Shown here one piece after another: positions 1 through 7,881 of a stretch of DNA of 24,215 bases (the first letter of the stretch is position 1; each line of letters begins with the position of its first letter). A program made the position numbers and the translations under genes. Source of the stretch: an uncultured Alistipes sp. (GTDB taxonomy: Bacteria > Bacteroidota > Bacteroidia > Bacteroidales > Rikenellaceae). Location of the stretch: positions 1 through 24,215 of the forward strand of contig CAJGDL010000007.1 of assembly GCA_904502075.1 (NCBI GenBank), written 5' to 3'. Below the pieces are notes generated by a model. It saw only the letters and a program-made list of their open reading frames with translations, had not been told where the DNA came from and did not search any database.

Positions 1-9
1 ATTCCTACA

Positions 10-45
10 AAAAAAGGTTTTCCCTTAACAAGGAAAACCTTTTTT
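10..45. terminator. Bidirectional hairpin terminator
   Basis: A perfect 14-bp inverted repeat has arms at 10-23 and 32-45 and an 8-base loop. The outer half of the stem is A6/T6, so both strands read as a GC-containing stem running into a U tract. It lies about 100 bases past the stop codon of the last gene of the minus-strand operon and would end that transcript; it could also end a transcript entering from the left. Bases 46-148, between it and the gene, hold no credible gene or other motif that I could see. Confidence 0.8.
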
Positions 46-148
46 CGATTCGGATTTGAGCATCGAGGCCAATCGACGGCACGAGTCTTTAGGAGATCAT
101 CCGGCGCGTCAGGAGCCCCGACGAGAATCGCTCATCGAGAAATCCTCA

Positions 149-583
149 CTACTTCTTGCGGGCAAAAACCTGCACCTGCTCCGGAGCATCCTTTGCCACC
201 CAAACCATCTGCGCGGCGGTCAGCGAGCGGACGATGTAGCGATGAGCCCATTCGCCTCCGTTGTAGTCGTAGTTGCCCACCAAGATCGAACCCAGCGTGG
301 GATCGGTCAGGATGTTGTAGCTTCCGGTGAGGGTATGCTCCGTGAAGCTGTCAGTGTTTTGGCACAAGGTGTAGGTACGATCCTTACGCTCGAAGGAGAT
401 CCGCACATAGCACCCCTCGGGAAGGGTTGCTCCGGCATCGTAGGATAGGAGTTCCCACTCACCGGCAATGTTGTTGGGAGTAACCTCCAATTGCGGATTG
501 GGGTTTACCTCTTGCTGATCGTCGCAGGCTGCAAAGGCGACACATGTCAACGACAGGAGCATCAATTTGAACCAATTTTTCAT
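149..583 (-). CDS. Small lipocalin-like lipoprotein
   Basis: A 144-residue protein with a lipoprotein signal peptide: charged start MKNWFK, a hydrophobic stretch, and lipobox FAAC with the lipidated cysteine at residue 20. The mature chain begins DDQQE, an acidic run of the kind associated with surface export of Bacteroidetes lipoproteins. The body is short and predicted beta-rich. It contains a GEWELLSYD segment like the G-x-W motif that opens lipocalin-type barrels, followed by strands around residues 58-75 and 85-110. No catalytic motif is visible. It is the last gene of the SusC/SusD operon, 46 bases after the DUF1573 gene, so it is probably an accessory binding or stability component. 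The lipocalin assignment rests on the motif and size only. Confidence 0.8.
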   Translation of the reverse strand: MKNWFKLMLLSLTCVAFAACDDQQEVNPNPQLEVTPNNIAGEWELLSYDAGATLPEGCYVRISFERKDRTYTLCQNTDSFTEHTLTGSYNILTDPTLGSILVGNYDYNGGEWAHRYIVRSLTAAQMVWVAKDAPEQVQVFARKK

Positions 584-629
584 CTTATCTCTATTTTATT
601 TTTCTATATTTCTTATTTAGCCGATGCTG

Positions 630-1400
630 TTACTCTTCGGCTCTTTTCAGGCGGAGTGTTCGCATGCGGGGTGGCAGATCCAATCCGCCAAGCAGGATCG
701 AGAGCTCACCCTGGGGGCCAAATTCGGGCTCCCCTTCGATGAGGATCACCAGGCTTCCCTCCTCCCCGGGAGCCAAGACCTCGGGTCGGGTATGCAGGGT
801 CACTCCGGAGCGAGCGAAGAGCCGATCCTCGGTGATGCGCAACGGTTTCGATCCTCCATTCATGCAAGCCACGCGCAACGTAGGCTCGCCGCGATAGAGA
901 AGCTCCGACTGCCGCAACAGCAAGGCACCGCACCCATAGGGATAGGTACCCCGACGGTCGGCAGCCGCCTGCACATGGCCCGCCAGGCGAATGATGGCCG
1001 TGGGTTGGCCGGACGAAAGCGAGGTGTAGACAAAGAGTCGCTGATCGACCGCCCCGGGGTGGCCTTTCGGATTGTAGTGAATCTTTAGCGTGGCCTCCTC
1101 ACCCGGCTTCAGGGGCTCGGCCTTATAGTCGGCCTTCAGACATCCGCATGAACTCTTTATGGCGGTAATCACCACCGGAGTCCGTTCCCCGCAGTTCGCC
1201 CACACCACCTCGGTCGTCCAAACCCCTCCCTGCTCGGGAATCGTTCCCATCTCGATCGGAGCCGCAGGAAACAGCAACTCCGAGCGCAGCACAGGCGGGT
1301 GCTTCACGCTATCCAAGCGCTCTTGGGGCACCAAGCGAATCTGCCCCCAAAGTAGCATGGGCAGCAGCTGCGCAACAAGCAGAAAGGAGAAAAACCTCAT
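630..1400 (-). CDS. DUF1573 domain-containing secreted protein
   Basis: 256 residues with an N-terminal signal peptide (about residues 1-19, ending LLWG) and no lipobox. Residues 45-145 match the DUF1573 pattern: an opening strand around FPAAPIEMGTI, the hallmark SSCGC motif (residues 83-87), then LKPGEEATLKIHYNPKG (residues 97-113) and a closing strand. This is an Ig-like beta-sandwich related to ASPM/SPD-2/Hydin modules. Residues 165-250 look like a second, degenerate copy (APGEEGSLVILIEG). The function of DUF1573 proteins is not established; they are common periplasmic or cell-surface proteins in Bacteroidetes. The gene follows the peptidase gene after 21 bases, so it is probably co-transcribed and may serve as a structural partner of the surface complex. 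Confidence 0.88.
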   Translation of the reverse strand: MRFFSFLLVAQLLPMLLWGQIRLVPQERLDSVKHPPVLRSELLFPAAPIEMGTIPEQGGVWTTEVVWANCGERTPVVITAIKSSCGCLKADYKAEPLKPGEEATLKIHYNPKGHPGAVDQRLFVYTSLSSGQPTAIIRLAGHVQAAADRRGTYPYGCGALLLRQSELLYRGEPTLRVACMNGGSKPLRITEDRLFARSGVTLHTRPEVLAPGEEGSLVILIEGEPEFGPQGELSILLGGLDLPPRMRTLRLKRAEE

Positions 1401-1421
1401 GGACAGAGCACTCTTCGCGTC

Positions 1422-3449
1422 TTATAACCAGCCAAGCCCCCCGTCCGTCTGACGAACCATAATGGCAAAGGTGTGTACCTCGCCATTTGAGGCCGAAATG
1501 GTTGCCGTGGTCGAACCCGACTTCAACCCCTTGAAGAGCAGGAGGTGCTCCTGGCTCTCGCAAGCGGCAATCGTCGTGTCGGCAATCGAAACCGTATAGG
1601 TAAGCGACTCCCCCTCCACAAAGTAGCGGGCAGGACTCACAGCCACCTGACCCTCTACCGCGATTGTCAAGTTCGGGAAACGCATCTCCACACCGGCGCC
1701 ATCCATGGCAGCCAGCAGTGCCGTGGTATTCACCTGACCGGTACCCATCTTTCCGGCATAATCGCCCAAGATCATCTGCATCGGGCGAATGGGGCCCACA
1801 TCGGCCACATAGCGGCAGTAGGTCTTTTTGCCGGTCATATAGGGATTGATATCGACAGTCGTGGCGTGCAAGAGTTCACGCAACTCGTCGGCCTTGTAGT
1901 GGCGACGCTGCTCTGCGGCATGCGAGATGGCCAAGGCCACCACGGCCGAGACATGAGGACAAGCCATCGAGGTACCCTCCATATAGCCGTAACCGCTCTT
2001 GCTCACATGGTAGGGCAGGGTCGAGAGGATGCAACCGATCTCTCCGTAGTTGTGCGTCTGGTCCACATACTCGAAATAGTAGTCCTGATCGCCACCCGGG
2101 GCCGAGATCGTCGTACCGGGGCCATAGTTCGTATAGACGGCCGGCGTAAAGTCGGCAGCCGTAGCCGCCACCGAGACACAGAAGTCGGCCGCACCCGGGA
2201 AACCGGCGGCAGGAGCCGACTCATTGCCTCCGGCAAAGACAGCAATACCTCCGTCGATGGGGCCCGTGGGCGATCCTGCGTAGTGAACAAAGTACTCCAA
2301 GGCAGCCTTCTCGAGGGGCGACCCCATCTCCCACTGCTCCTGCGTGGCAAAACCAGCCTCGCCCCAATCGTAGATGTTGGCCGAGCCCGAGACATAGCCC
2401 CAGCTGCACTGCAAGACCACGGCTCCGTTGTCAGCGGCATACTTCATGGCACGAACCACATTGAGCAGCCCCGTAGACATGTTGCCAGAGAAGATCTGAC
2501 AAGCCATCACGCGCACACCCGTATTCGCACGGCCATCGCCTCCGGCAATCGAAGAGATACCCTCACCGTTGTTGTTCACCGCGGCAATGACACCCGCCAC
2601 GTGCGAGCCGTGACCCGAGTCCCAGGCATCGTTCCAGGTAATTTTACCCGTCTCATGTACAAAGTTGTAACCATACACATCGCCGGCGTAACCATTTCCA
2701 TCGTTATCCTCGTGCGATCCATTCACCTCAAGGGGATTGACCCACATATTGGCCTTCAAATCGGGGTGATCCACAAAGATTCCCTCATCCAGCACGGCAA
2801 CAATCACCTCCGGAGATCCCGTCGTCTTCGACCAAGCCTCCACACACTGCACATCGGCATCCTTGACCGACTTTACCAGCTCACCCTCGCGGAACATGTC
2901 GCCGCGATTCTCCAGGTTCCACTGCATCGAGAAGAGAGGATCGTTCATCGGTGCTGCCTCCGCACGGGTCGTCTTGGGGAGATTTTGCACCTCCAGGGGC
3001 GTCGCCTTTCCGTTGTAGGCACGCTTCACCGTGCGGTTCAGATCCACCTGCTGCACCTCACCGAGTTGACGCATACGGGCAGCGACCTGCGCCACTTCGT
3101 ACTTCTCGTCGAAGCGCACCACATACCACTGGTGGAGGCCCGCCTCGCGGGTCTTTGCCTCGGTGGCCACATTGAGCGGGAAGACACGCTCCAATCGGCA
3201 GTCGCCCAACAGGGCAAGGATCTCATCCAACGCCGGAGCGCCACTGCGTGTCAGGGCTCCCGCGAAGCATTCGCCCTGCTCCTCGAGCACAGCCACCACC
3301 TCGGGGGTGAACTTCACCAAGAGTACACCGCTCTTATAGGCCTCGGGCTCCTGCGTGGACTCTCTCAGCATCGGCTCCCACTGCGGCTCCTTCGTACACG
3401 ACACGAGCGCAGAGAAGGCAATCGAAAGTATCAAGATATATCTTTTCAT
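1422..3449 (-). CDS. Lipid-anchored S8 (subtilisin-family) serine peptidase
   Basis: A 675-residue endopeptidase of the subtilase family. The signal peptide ends in lipobox LVSC with the lipidated cysteine at 18, so the enzyme is membrane-anchored, probably on the outer surface. Residues about 38-140 resemble a fervidolysin-type propeptide (SGVLLVKFTPE). The catalytic domain spans about 170-585 with a complete triad: Asp221 in VAVLDEG, His280 in GHGSHVAG, Ser494 in GTSMACPH. Asn409 in AGGNES is the oxyanion residue. A DxDxDGNGYxGD-like loop (about 247-257) may bind calcium. The last 80 residues (595-675) form a predicted Ig-like domain. It is the only enzyme in the operon and lies 31 bases after the BACON-LRR gene, which suggests that the locus degrades protein or glycoprotein before SusC/D import. 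Substrate is not readable from sequence. Confidence 0.95.
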   Translation of the reverse strand: MKRYILILSIAFSALVSCTKEPQWEPMLRESTQEPEAYKSGVLLVKFTPEVVAVLEEQGECFAGALTRSGAPALDEILALLGDCRLERVFPLNVATEAKTREAGLHQWYVVRFDEKYEVAQVAARMRQLGEVQQVDLNRTVKRAYNGKATPLEVQNLPKTTRAEAAPMNDPLFSMQWNLENRGDMFREGELVKSVKDADVQCVEAWSKTTGSPEVIVAVLDEGIFVDHPDLKANMWVNPLEVNGSHEDNDGNGYAGDVYGYNFVHETGKITWNDAWDSGHGSHVAGVIAAVNNNGEGISSIAGGDGRANTGVRVMACQIFSGNMSTGLLNVVRAMKYAADNGAVVLQCSWGYVSGSANIYDWGEAGFATQEQWEMGSPLEKAALEYFVHYAGSPTGPIDGGIAVFAGGNESAPAAGFPGAADFCVSVAATAADFTPAVYTNYGPGTTISAPGGDQDYYFEYVDQTHNYGEIGCILSTLPYHVSKSGYGYMEGTSMACPHVSAVVALAISHAAEQRRHYKADELRELLHATTVDINPYMTGKKTYCRYVADVGPIRPMQMILGDYAGKMGTGQVNTTALLAAMDGAGVEMRFPNLTIAVEGQVAVSPARYFVEGESLTYTVSIADTTIAACESQEHLLLFKGLKSGSTTATISASNGEVHTFAIMVRQTDGGLGWL

Positions 3450-3480
3450 AACACGTTTTACTTCAAAGAAAGGTTTCTTT

Positions 3481-5127
3481 CTACTCCTCCATTTCGGGTT
3501 TATCCTTCGTGGTGTAGATATCGTAGTAATAGTTCATATTGGCAGGCTCGTTCTCGAACTTGGCCTGTGTACCATCCATGGCACGCCCCTCCTGGGGATA
3601 GATCAACGAAGTGGGGATCCACCAATCGAGTGCCGGGTGGTAGAGTAACCAATCGGGCAACTTACCCGACAGACGGTTCAGATTGATCGCAAAGCGGGTC
3701 GTCGAGGGCATCACCTTCTTGATCTTGTGATCCACAAGGAATTGCGGCAACGTATCCACGCGGTCGATATCCTCCTGCGTATAGTAGGGCATCGTATCGT
3801 CGTCCAGGAAGTCGGGCAACTCCCCCTGCAGGTAGTTCACCGAAAGCACCAAGGTCTCCAAATCCCACTTGATCAGATCCACCGGGAACTCCGGCTCCTC
3901 GATAAAGCCGCCCAAATCCGTACGCGACGTATTGCTCAGGTCGTAGACCACGCTGCGCTGGTTGGCATTGAGAATCAGGTGGCGCAACTTCGGGAAATTC
4001 TCCTTCGTAAGGACATTGGGGATGGTCTGGAAGTTGTTCGAGCCCAGATCCAGGAACTCGAGATTCTTCAGTGCCGTAAAGCTCTTGGGCAACTCCACCA
4101 AGCCATAGGCACCGATCGTCAGACGCTTCAGTTGCGTGAGCAACGCAATATCATCGCCCGGCGTAAGGCTCAACAAGAAGGTGTTGGTGTTACCAAAGAA
4201 GTGAAGCTCCTCGGCAGCCGTCAGGTACTTCACGGCATAGGGGATTCCCTCCTTCGTATTGAAGAGTTGGAACTCGGCCTTACGCACACGCCCCTCTTTC
4301 TCGGGGGTGTAGCCCTCGTCATCCTCCTCCCAAAGTTCTACATTGGTCCAAGTCTTCATGCTCGTCGAGGGATCCCACGACGAGAGGGTGTTAAGCGAAC
4401 GCTGAATCGAGAGCAGAGCCACCGAGTCTCCGGCACGGCTGTTCTCCTGAATGGGCTCGGCCGCCTGCTGCTTCACGTTGAGGCCATCTTGACGGGCCAA
4501 CACCACCTCCTGTTTGGGTTTGAAGACCACATCGGCCAGACGCTCCACAGGCATCGTATTGATATCCCAATTGAAACGCACGGTTACCTCGCGCGGACGA
4601 ATACCGCGATCCAACTCCAGGGTGTACCCCTCGTTCATCAGCCAACCGGCATTGTCGGGGATCTCCACCTCGAAATCGACATTGGTCTTGATCTTCACAT
4701 CGAAATAACGCGTACCGAAGGCGGCAAAGTTGCTCACCTCGACATCCGTTTCATCCACCTCGATCAGGTAGGGGTAGCCCTGCTGCGAGATGACGATTTC
4801 GCGCTCGGCCCAGGTCGAAAGGTTCTGAATACGCACCACGCCCTCACGCGGTTCAGCCTTCAGGGCCGAGTCGATGCGAAACTCACAGGTCGTCGTACCG
4901 CGGCCATTGGCGGGCGAGATGGTGATCCAGGGGCTATCGGTCGAGGCGATCCAATCCTCGCCCGACAAGACCTGAATGAGCTCCTTGGCGCCGGTGGGGC
5001 CCACCTCGATTCGATTGCGATCGAGAGCAAAGTCCACCGTCTGCTCGTCGTCCTTACAACTCCAAAGCGCGACCAGGAGCAGCATCCATACCATATAATT
5101 TATCCGTTTCATATCTTTCATAGCCAT
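3481..5127 (-). CDS. BACON and leucine-rich-repeat lipoprotein
   Basis: 548 residues with lipobox ALWSC (Cys24), followed by KDDEQ, which closely resembles the K-D-D-E type lipoprotein export signal. Two BACON-like beta domains follow: about 30-116 (EDWIASTDSPWITISP ... IVISQQG) and about 120-216 (NAGWLMNEG ... VVLARQDG). Residues 234-285 resemble a plant-type LRR N-terminal cap (DSVALLSIQRSLN ... SSWDPS ... GRVRKAEF). LRRs run from about 328 to 500 (LTQLKRLTIGAYGLVELPKS, LKNLEFLDLGSNN). The role is probably surface ligand binding; BACON domains are proposed to bind carbohydrate or mucin. Met6 (a 543-residue product) is an alternative start that gives a more typical signal peptide. Only 3 bases separate it from the preceding LRR gene, so the two are surely co-transcribed. 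Confidence 0.9.
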   Translation of the reverse strand: MAMKDMKRINYMVWMLLLVALWSCKDDEQTVDFALDRNRIEVGPTGAKELIQVLSGEDWIASTDSPWITISPANGRGTTTCEFRIDSALKAEPREGVVRIQNLSTWAEREIVISQQGYPYLIEVDETDVEVSNFAAFGTRYFDVKIKTNVDFEVEIPDNAGWLMNEGYTLELDRGIRPREVTVRFNWDINTMPVERLADVVFKPKQEVVLARQDGLNVKQQAAEPIQENSRAGDSVALLSIQRSLNTLSSWDPSTSMKTWTNVELWEEDDEGYTPEKEGRVRKAEFQLFNTKEGIPYAVKYLTAAEELHFFGNTNTFLLSLTPGDDIALLTQLKRLTIGAYGLVELPKSFTALKNLEFLDLGSNNFQTIPNVLTKENFPKLRHLILNANQRSVVYDLSNTSRTDLGGFIEEPEFPVDLIKWDLETLVLSVNYLQGELPDFLDDDTMPYYTQEDIDRVDTLPQFLVDHKIKKVMPSTTRFAINLNRLSGKLPDWLLYHPALDWWIPTSLIYPQEGRAMDGTQAKFENEPANMNYYYDIYTTKDKPEMEE

Positions 5128-5130
5128 CTT

Positions 5131-6615
5131 TTACTCCAACATATAATCACAATTCAAGATCTGCTGCGTCTTATCGTAGATCAGGATATAGGCACCCGCC
5201 TGCCAGGCATAGCAGATATCCGAGGCATCGAAGACGATATTGGGGTTGTCGCTGATATCCAGGTAGTAGATCAGCGTCGAGATCGTATCCTCCACAATAC
5301 CCAGGTCGTTCGATCCCAAGTAGAGTCCTCGCAGACCCGTATGGCGATAGATACCCACGGGCCACTCGGAGAGCGTACGGGCACCCTTCTCATCGCGCTG
5401 GGCGCGAATGGCAAGGACTGTCAAACCCGGGCAGTCGAGCGGCTCGTAAGGGAAGATGCTGAAGCTGTTGTACGAAATATCCAACCCATAGAAGTAGGGC
5501 ATATTGCCCGCATGAAACTCCCAGGGAATGTCGGTGAGTTTGTTGTAGGAAAGATCCATGGAGGTCATCACCGAGGAGCGCTCATAGGTCAGGGCACCCA
5601 CGGGGATCTCGTCGATTTGACAACCACGCAGGATGATGTAAGCGATCGACGAATTCGACTCGGCAAAGGCCTTCGGATACTTCGTCAACGGGTTCTGAGC
5701 CAAGGTGAAGGTCTCCACCTTGATGCCCTTGTAGGAGCCATCCTCCTCGCCCTCACAGCCCGTAATCAGGTTACCGGAGAAGTCTACCGAAGCGATCGTA
5801 AACTTGCTCTCGGCACTGAAGATGTTGGGCAGCTTCTTCAGGCGGTTGTACTTCACCGAGAAGGTCTCCATATCGTCGTAACCACAGAAATAACCATCGG
5901 CATCGGTCGGGAGTTCCTCCAGGAAGTTGTTGTCCAGATAGAGTTGCACAGGAGCCACCTCTTTGGTCAGCGGATGGATCTTCTCCAGCTTATTGAAGGC
6001 CAAATCCAGCAGACCGAGTTTCTTCATTCCGTTAAACGACTCGGGAAGCTCCTTAAGGTTGTTCTGGCGGGCATAGAGGATCTGAATCTTCTCCTTCGAC
6101 GGGCCGGTAGCCAACCCCTCAAAGCCCTTGTAGATCTCCTCGGCCGACCACTGTGCGTTGTTCGAGAGGTTGAGCGAGATCAACTCCGGCAACTGGGTCA
6201 AAGCCATCGGGAAGCGGGTCATCTTCGGACAGTTGTAAATCTCCACATCGGTCAGCGAAGTCATGTTGGCCATCTCCATGGGCAGCTCCTCGATCTCGCT
6301 GTTGGCAATATAGAAGTACTCCAAATTGGTCAACAAACCAATCTCCTTGGGGATCGACTTCAGGCCGTTGCAGAGCGTTCCGTGGTTCGTATCCATCGGG
6401 CGAATCTGCTTTGCCGAACCCGACTTACGATCGATGAGTTGAGCCTCCGAATAGGTGTCGTAGAGGTCGGCAGCGCGCGAAGAGAGCCCCTTCTCCTTCA
6501 GGGCTCGGGCACAAGGCTCCGACATCGGCGTGGCGGGATGGATCATCTCCAGGAAGGCTTTGTGGTTCTCCATACGACTCCGATTACGCTCCGAAAGGCT
6601 CTTATCGAGCGACAA
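5131..6615 (-). CDS. Leucine-rich-repeat C-terminal part of a frameshifted DUF4458 lipoprotein
   Basis: As an isolated frame this gives 494 residues from a TTG codon at 6615; the first in-frame ATG is at 6573. It has no signal peptide, unlike every other protein of this operon, and begins mid-domain. The frame is open upstream to the preceding gene, whose product stops abruptly inside its first LRR. Adding one C to the CC run at 6635-6636 (minus-strand sense) joins the two frames as ...THNDVN-PYTYDPSLSLDKS... and gives an 881-residue protein. Almost the whole chain (about 75-470) is LRRs of the LxxLxxLxLxxN type (LTNLEYFYIANSEIEELP, MKKLGLLDLAFNKLEKI, LRGLYLGSNDLG). It is best read as the recognition region of one surface lipoprotein. 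If the shift is real, this part is probably not exported on its own. Confidence 0.75.
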   Translation of the reverse strand: MSLDKSLSERNRSRMENHKAFLEMIHPATPMSEPCARALKEKGLSSRAADLYDTYSEAQLIDRKSGSAKQIRPMDTNHGTLCNGLKSIPKEIGLLTNLEYFYIANSEIEELPMEMANMTSLTDVEIYNCPKMTRFPMALTQLPELISLNLSNNAQWSAEEIYKGFEGLATGPSKEKIQILYARQNNLKELPESFNGMKKLGLLDLAFNKLEKIHPLTKEVAPVQLYLDNNFLEELPTDADGYFCGYDDMETFSVKYNRLKKLPNIFSAESKFTIASVDFSGNLITGCEGEEDGSYKGIKVETFTLAQNPLTKYPKAFAESNSSIAYIILRGCQIDEIPVGALTYERSSVMTSMDLSYNKLTDIPWEFHAGNMPYFYGLDISYNSFSIFPYEPLDCPGLTVLAIRAQRDEKGARTLSEWPVGIYRHTGLRGLYLGSNDLGIVEDTISTLIYYLDISDNPNIVFDASDICYAWQAGAYILIYDKTQQILNCDYMLE

Positions 6616-7775
6616 GGAGGGATCGTAGGTATAAGGTTCACATCGTTGTGCGTACCCAGGTAGAGCTCCACCAGGGCGGTCAGCTGACCAATGGCCGGCG
6701 AAAGATGACCACTGAAGGCGAAGTTACTGATGTCGATACGAGCCACACGGCCGTTGGGGTGCAACTCCACACCGGGCTGATCGCCCCATAGGTCGCAATC
6801 CTTGTTGAAGTTCCAGTTGGAACCACGCGGGAAGTTTTCGCCCTCGTAATACCAAGTCTCACCGTTGAGGCTCTCCCAAATCTCGCGCAGGGCGTAGTAG
6901 TCCTGAATGTACTCGTCTGCCTCATAGAGAGCCACCGGCACATCGACCTCGGTCGTCTGGTTGTCCTCCACCGAGAACTCCACCGCCTTCGGGTTGTTCT
7001 TACGCTCGAGCAACCCCTCCTGCTCATCGAAGGCCTCGTAAGAGAGCACGCGATAATCACCCGCCTTGATCGAAAGGAGCGTGTCGCAAAGCAGCGAAGA
7101 GGTGCGGTAACCGTCCTCCACCTCGTCCTCCTCATCGAAGTGGAGCGAGAATTTGGCCGGCAGCTCCTCGAAGCGAATCTGCTCGTTCGTGCGACGGTTC
7201 TGCACCGTGATGTTGATCGTTGCGATCTCATCGAAGGTGTATTGACGCTCGACGGCACGCGTACCCTCGAACTGCGAGAGATCCTTCTTCAGGTGGAAAC
7301 GCACCGTACCTCGAGGCGTTACATCGGCCGTCAGGTCGTACTGCGTAAGTCCGCCCGAGAGGATCGTAAAGTGGCTCTCCACAGCGGGAGCGCCGTGGTA
7401 GATCGGCTCATCGGTTGCATCGTAAAGCGTAAAGGCAATCACGCTATAGGCTCCGGTCAGCAGTTTGAGTTTATCGCTTCTCAGACCAAACTCGGCAAGG
7501 TCCTTCCCGGCGGACGAGAGGTTGAGGGTCTGGGCGATGGTGGTCTCGCCGTAGGTGAGTGTCACCTTCATTTTCGAGGCTTCAGCCAGGTAGTCGAGCT
7601 CGCTCTTGATGGCTCGGCTCGGGGCGACATAAGAGGCCTCCTTAAAAAGTTTGAATTGTACATATCCGTAATCGGTGTCGCGATTATCGATCGCCTCCTC
7701 CTCGGAGCATCCGACCACCCCGGCCATAGCTGCCAAGATCGCGCACATCCACACGGAAAATTTAAGTCGTTTCAT
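6543..7775 (-). CDS. DUF4458 lipoprotein, N-terminal part (truncated by frameshift)
   Basis: 410 residues as read, of which the first 380 are in the original frame and the last 30 are out-of-frame sequence. The lipobox is VVGC (Cys23) followed by SEEEA, an acidic export-type signal. Residues about 35-155 match my recollection of DUF4458 (DYGYVQFKLFKEASY, LRSDKLKLLTGAY), a domain of Bacteroides-type LRR lipoproteins of near 880 residues, the same as the 881 obtained after frame repair. Residues 155-285 form a second beta domain. Residues 292-350 form an LRR N-terminal cap (ALREIWESLNGETWYY ... GRVARIDIS), and the first repeat (LTALVELYLGTHND) is cut by the shift. It is co-oriented with the genes on both sides; the 106-base upstream gap contains an inverted repeat. 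Confidence 0.82.
   Translation of the reverse strand: MKRLKFSVWMCAILAAMAGVVGCSEEEAIDNRDTDYGYVQFKLFKEASYVAPSRAIKSELDYLAEASKMKVTLTYGETTIAQTLNLSSAGKDLAEFGLRSDKLKLLTGAYSVIAFTLYDATDEPIYHGAPAVESHFTILSGGLTQYDLTADVTPRGTVRFHLKKDLSQFEGTRAVERQYTFDEIATINITVQNRRTNEQIRFEELPAKFSLHFDEEDEVEDGYRTSSLLCDTLLSIKAGDYRVLSYEAFDEQEGLLERKNNPKAVEFSVEDNQTTEVDVPVALYEADEYIQDYYALREIWESLNGETWYYEGENFPRGSNWNFNKDCDLWGDQPGVELHPNGRVARIDISNFAFSGHLSPAIGQLTALVELYLGTHNDVNLIPTIPPCRSIRAFRSVIGVVWRTTKPSWR
6615..6641 (-). other. Apparent -1 frameshift site splitting the DUF4458-LRR gene
   Basis: The upstream frame reads L-G-T-H-N-D-V-N (Asn380 = 6638-6636) and then turns into Pro/Arg-rich sequence for 30 residues before stopping at 6543. 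The other frame carries P-Y-T-Y-D-P-S-L-S-L-D-K from 6636 and continues for 501 residues of LRR. The junction GTGAACCTTATACC would be GTGAACCCTTATACC with one more C, restoring a single frame. I see no slippery heptamer with a downstream pseudoknot that would suggest programmed shifting. A real deletion or a consensus error are both possible. Confidence 0.8.
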
Positions 7776-7816
7776 AGGGTAAGACGCTTAAAAACGCTTG
7801 TATTGTTTTGGTTTCG

Positions 7817-7858
7817 GGGGCGGGTTGTCCCCTTATTTCAAAGAGGACAACCCCACCC
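7817..7858. repeat. Inverted repeat in the 106-base intra-operon gap
   Basis: Arms GGGTTGTCC (7822-7830) and GGACAACCC (7845-7853) form a perfect 9-bp stem around a 14-base loop. Beyond two mismatches, three more G-C pairs (7817-7819 with 7856-7858) are possible. Neither strand has a U tract after the stem, so it is not a standard intrinsic terminator. It sits between the stop at 7882 and the start at 7775, where it could act as an RNA processing or stability element or cause partial termination that lowers expression of the downstream half. Confidence 0.55.
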
Positions 7859-7881
7859 TATTGATCATAGTGCAATTCGGA

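Noticed and set aside
56..448. Small plus-strand frame of 130 codons near the left edge
   Set aside because: Antisense to the lipocalin-like lipoprotein, with no signal or domain. The minus-strand gene has a clear lipobox and operon context.
1545..3686. A 713-codon plus-strand frame opposite the S8 peptidase gene
   Set aside because: Same codon-aligned antisense effect. The sense strand encodes an intact peptidase with all catalytic residues, and the antisense product is low-complexity His/Arg-rich.
6633..6641. Programmed ribosomal frameshift in the DUF4458-LRR gene
   Set aside because: No X-XXY-YYZ slippery heptamer and no obvious downstream pseudoknot were found. A simple base loss in a short C run explains the data better.
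3727..6663. A 978-codon open frame on the plus strand, antisense to both LRR genes
   Set aside because: It is codon-aligned with the sense genes, so antisense stops would need sense codons TTA, CTA or TCA, which this GC-rich gene set avoids. The translation has no signal peptide or recognisable domain and is rich in His, Arg and Gln, typical of a shadow frame.
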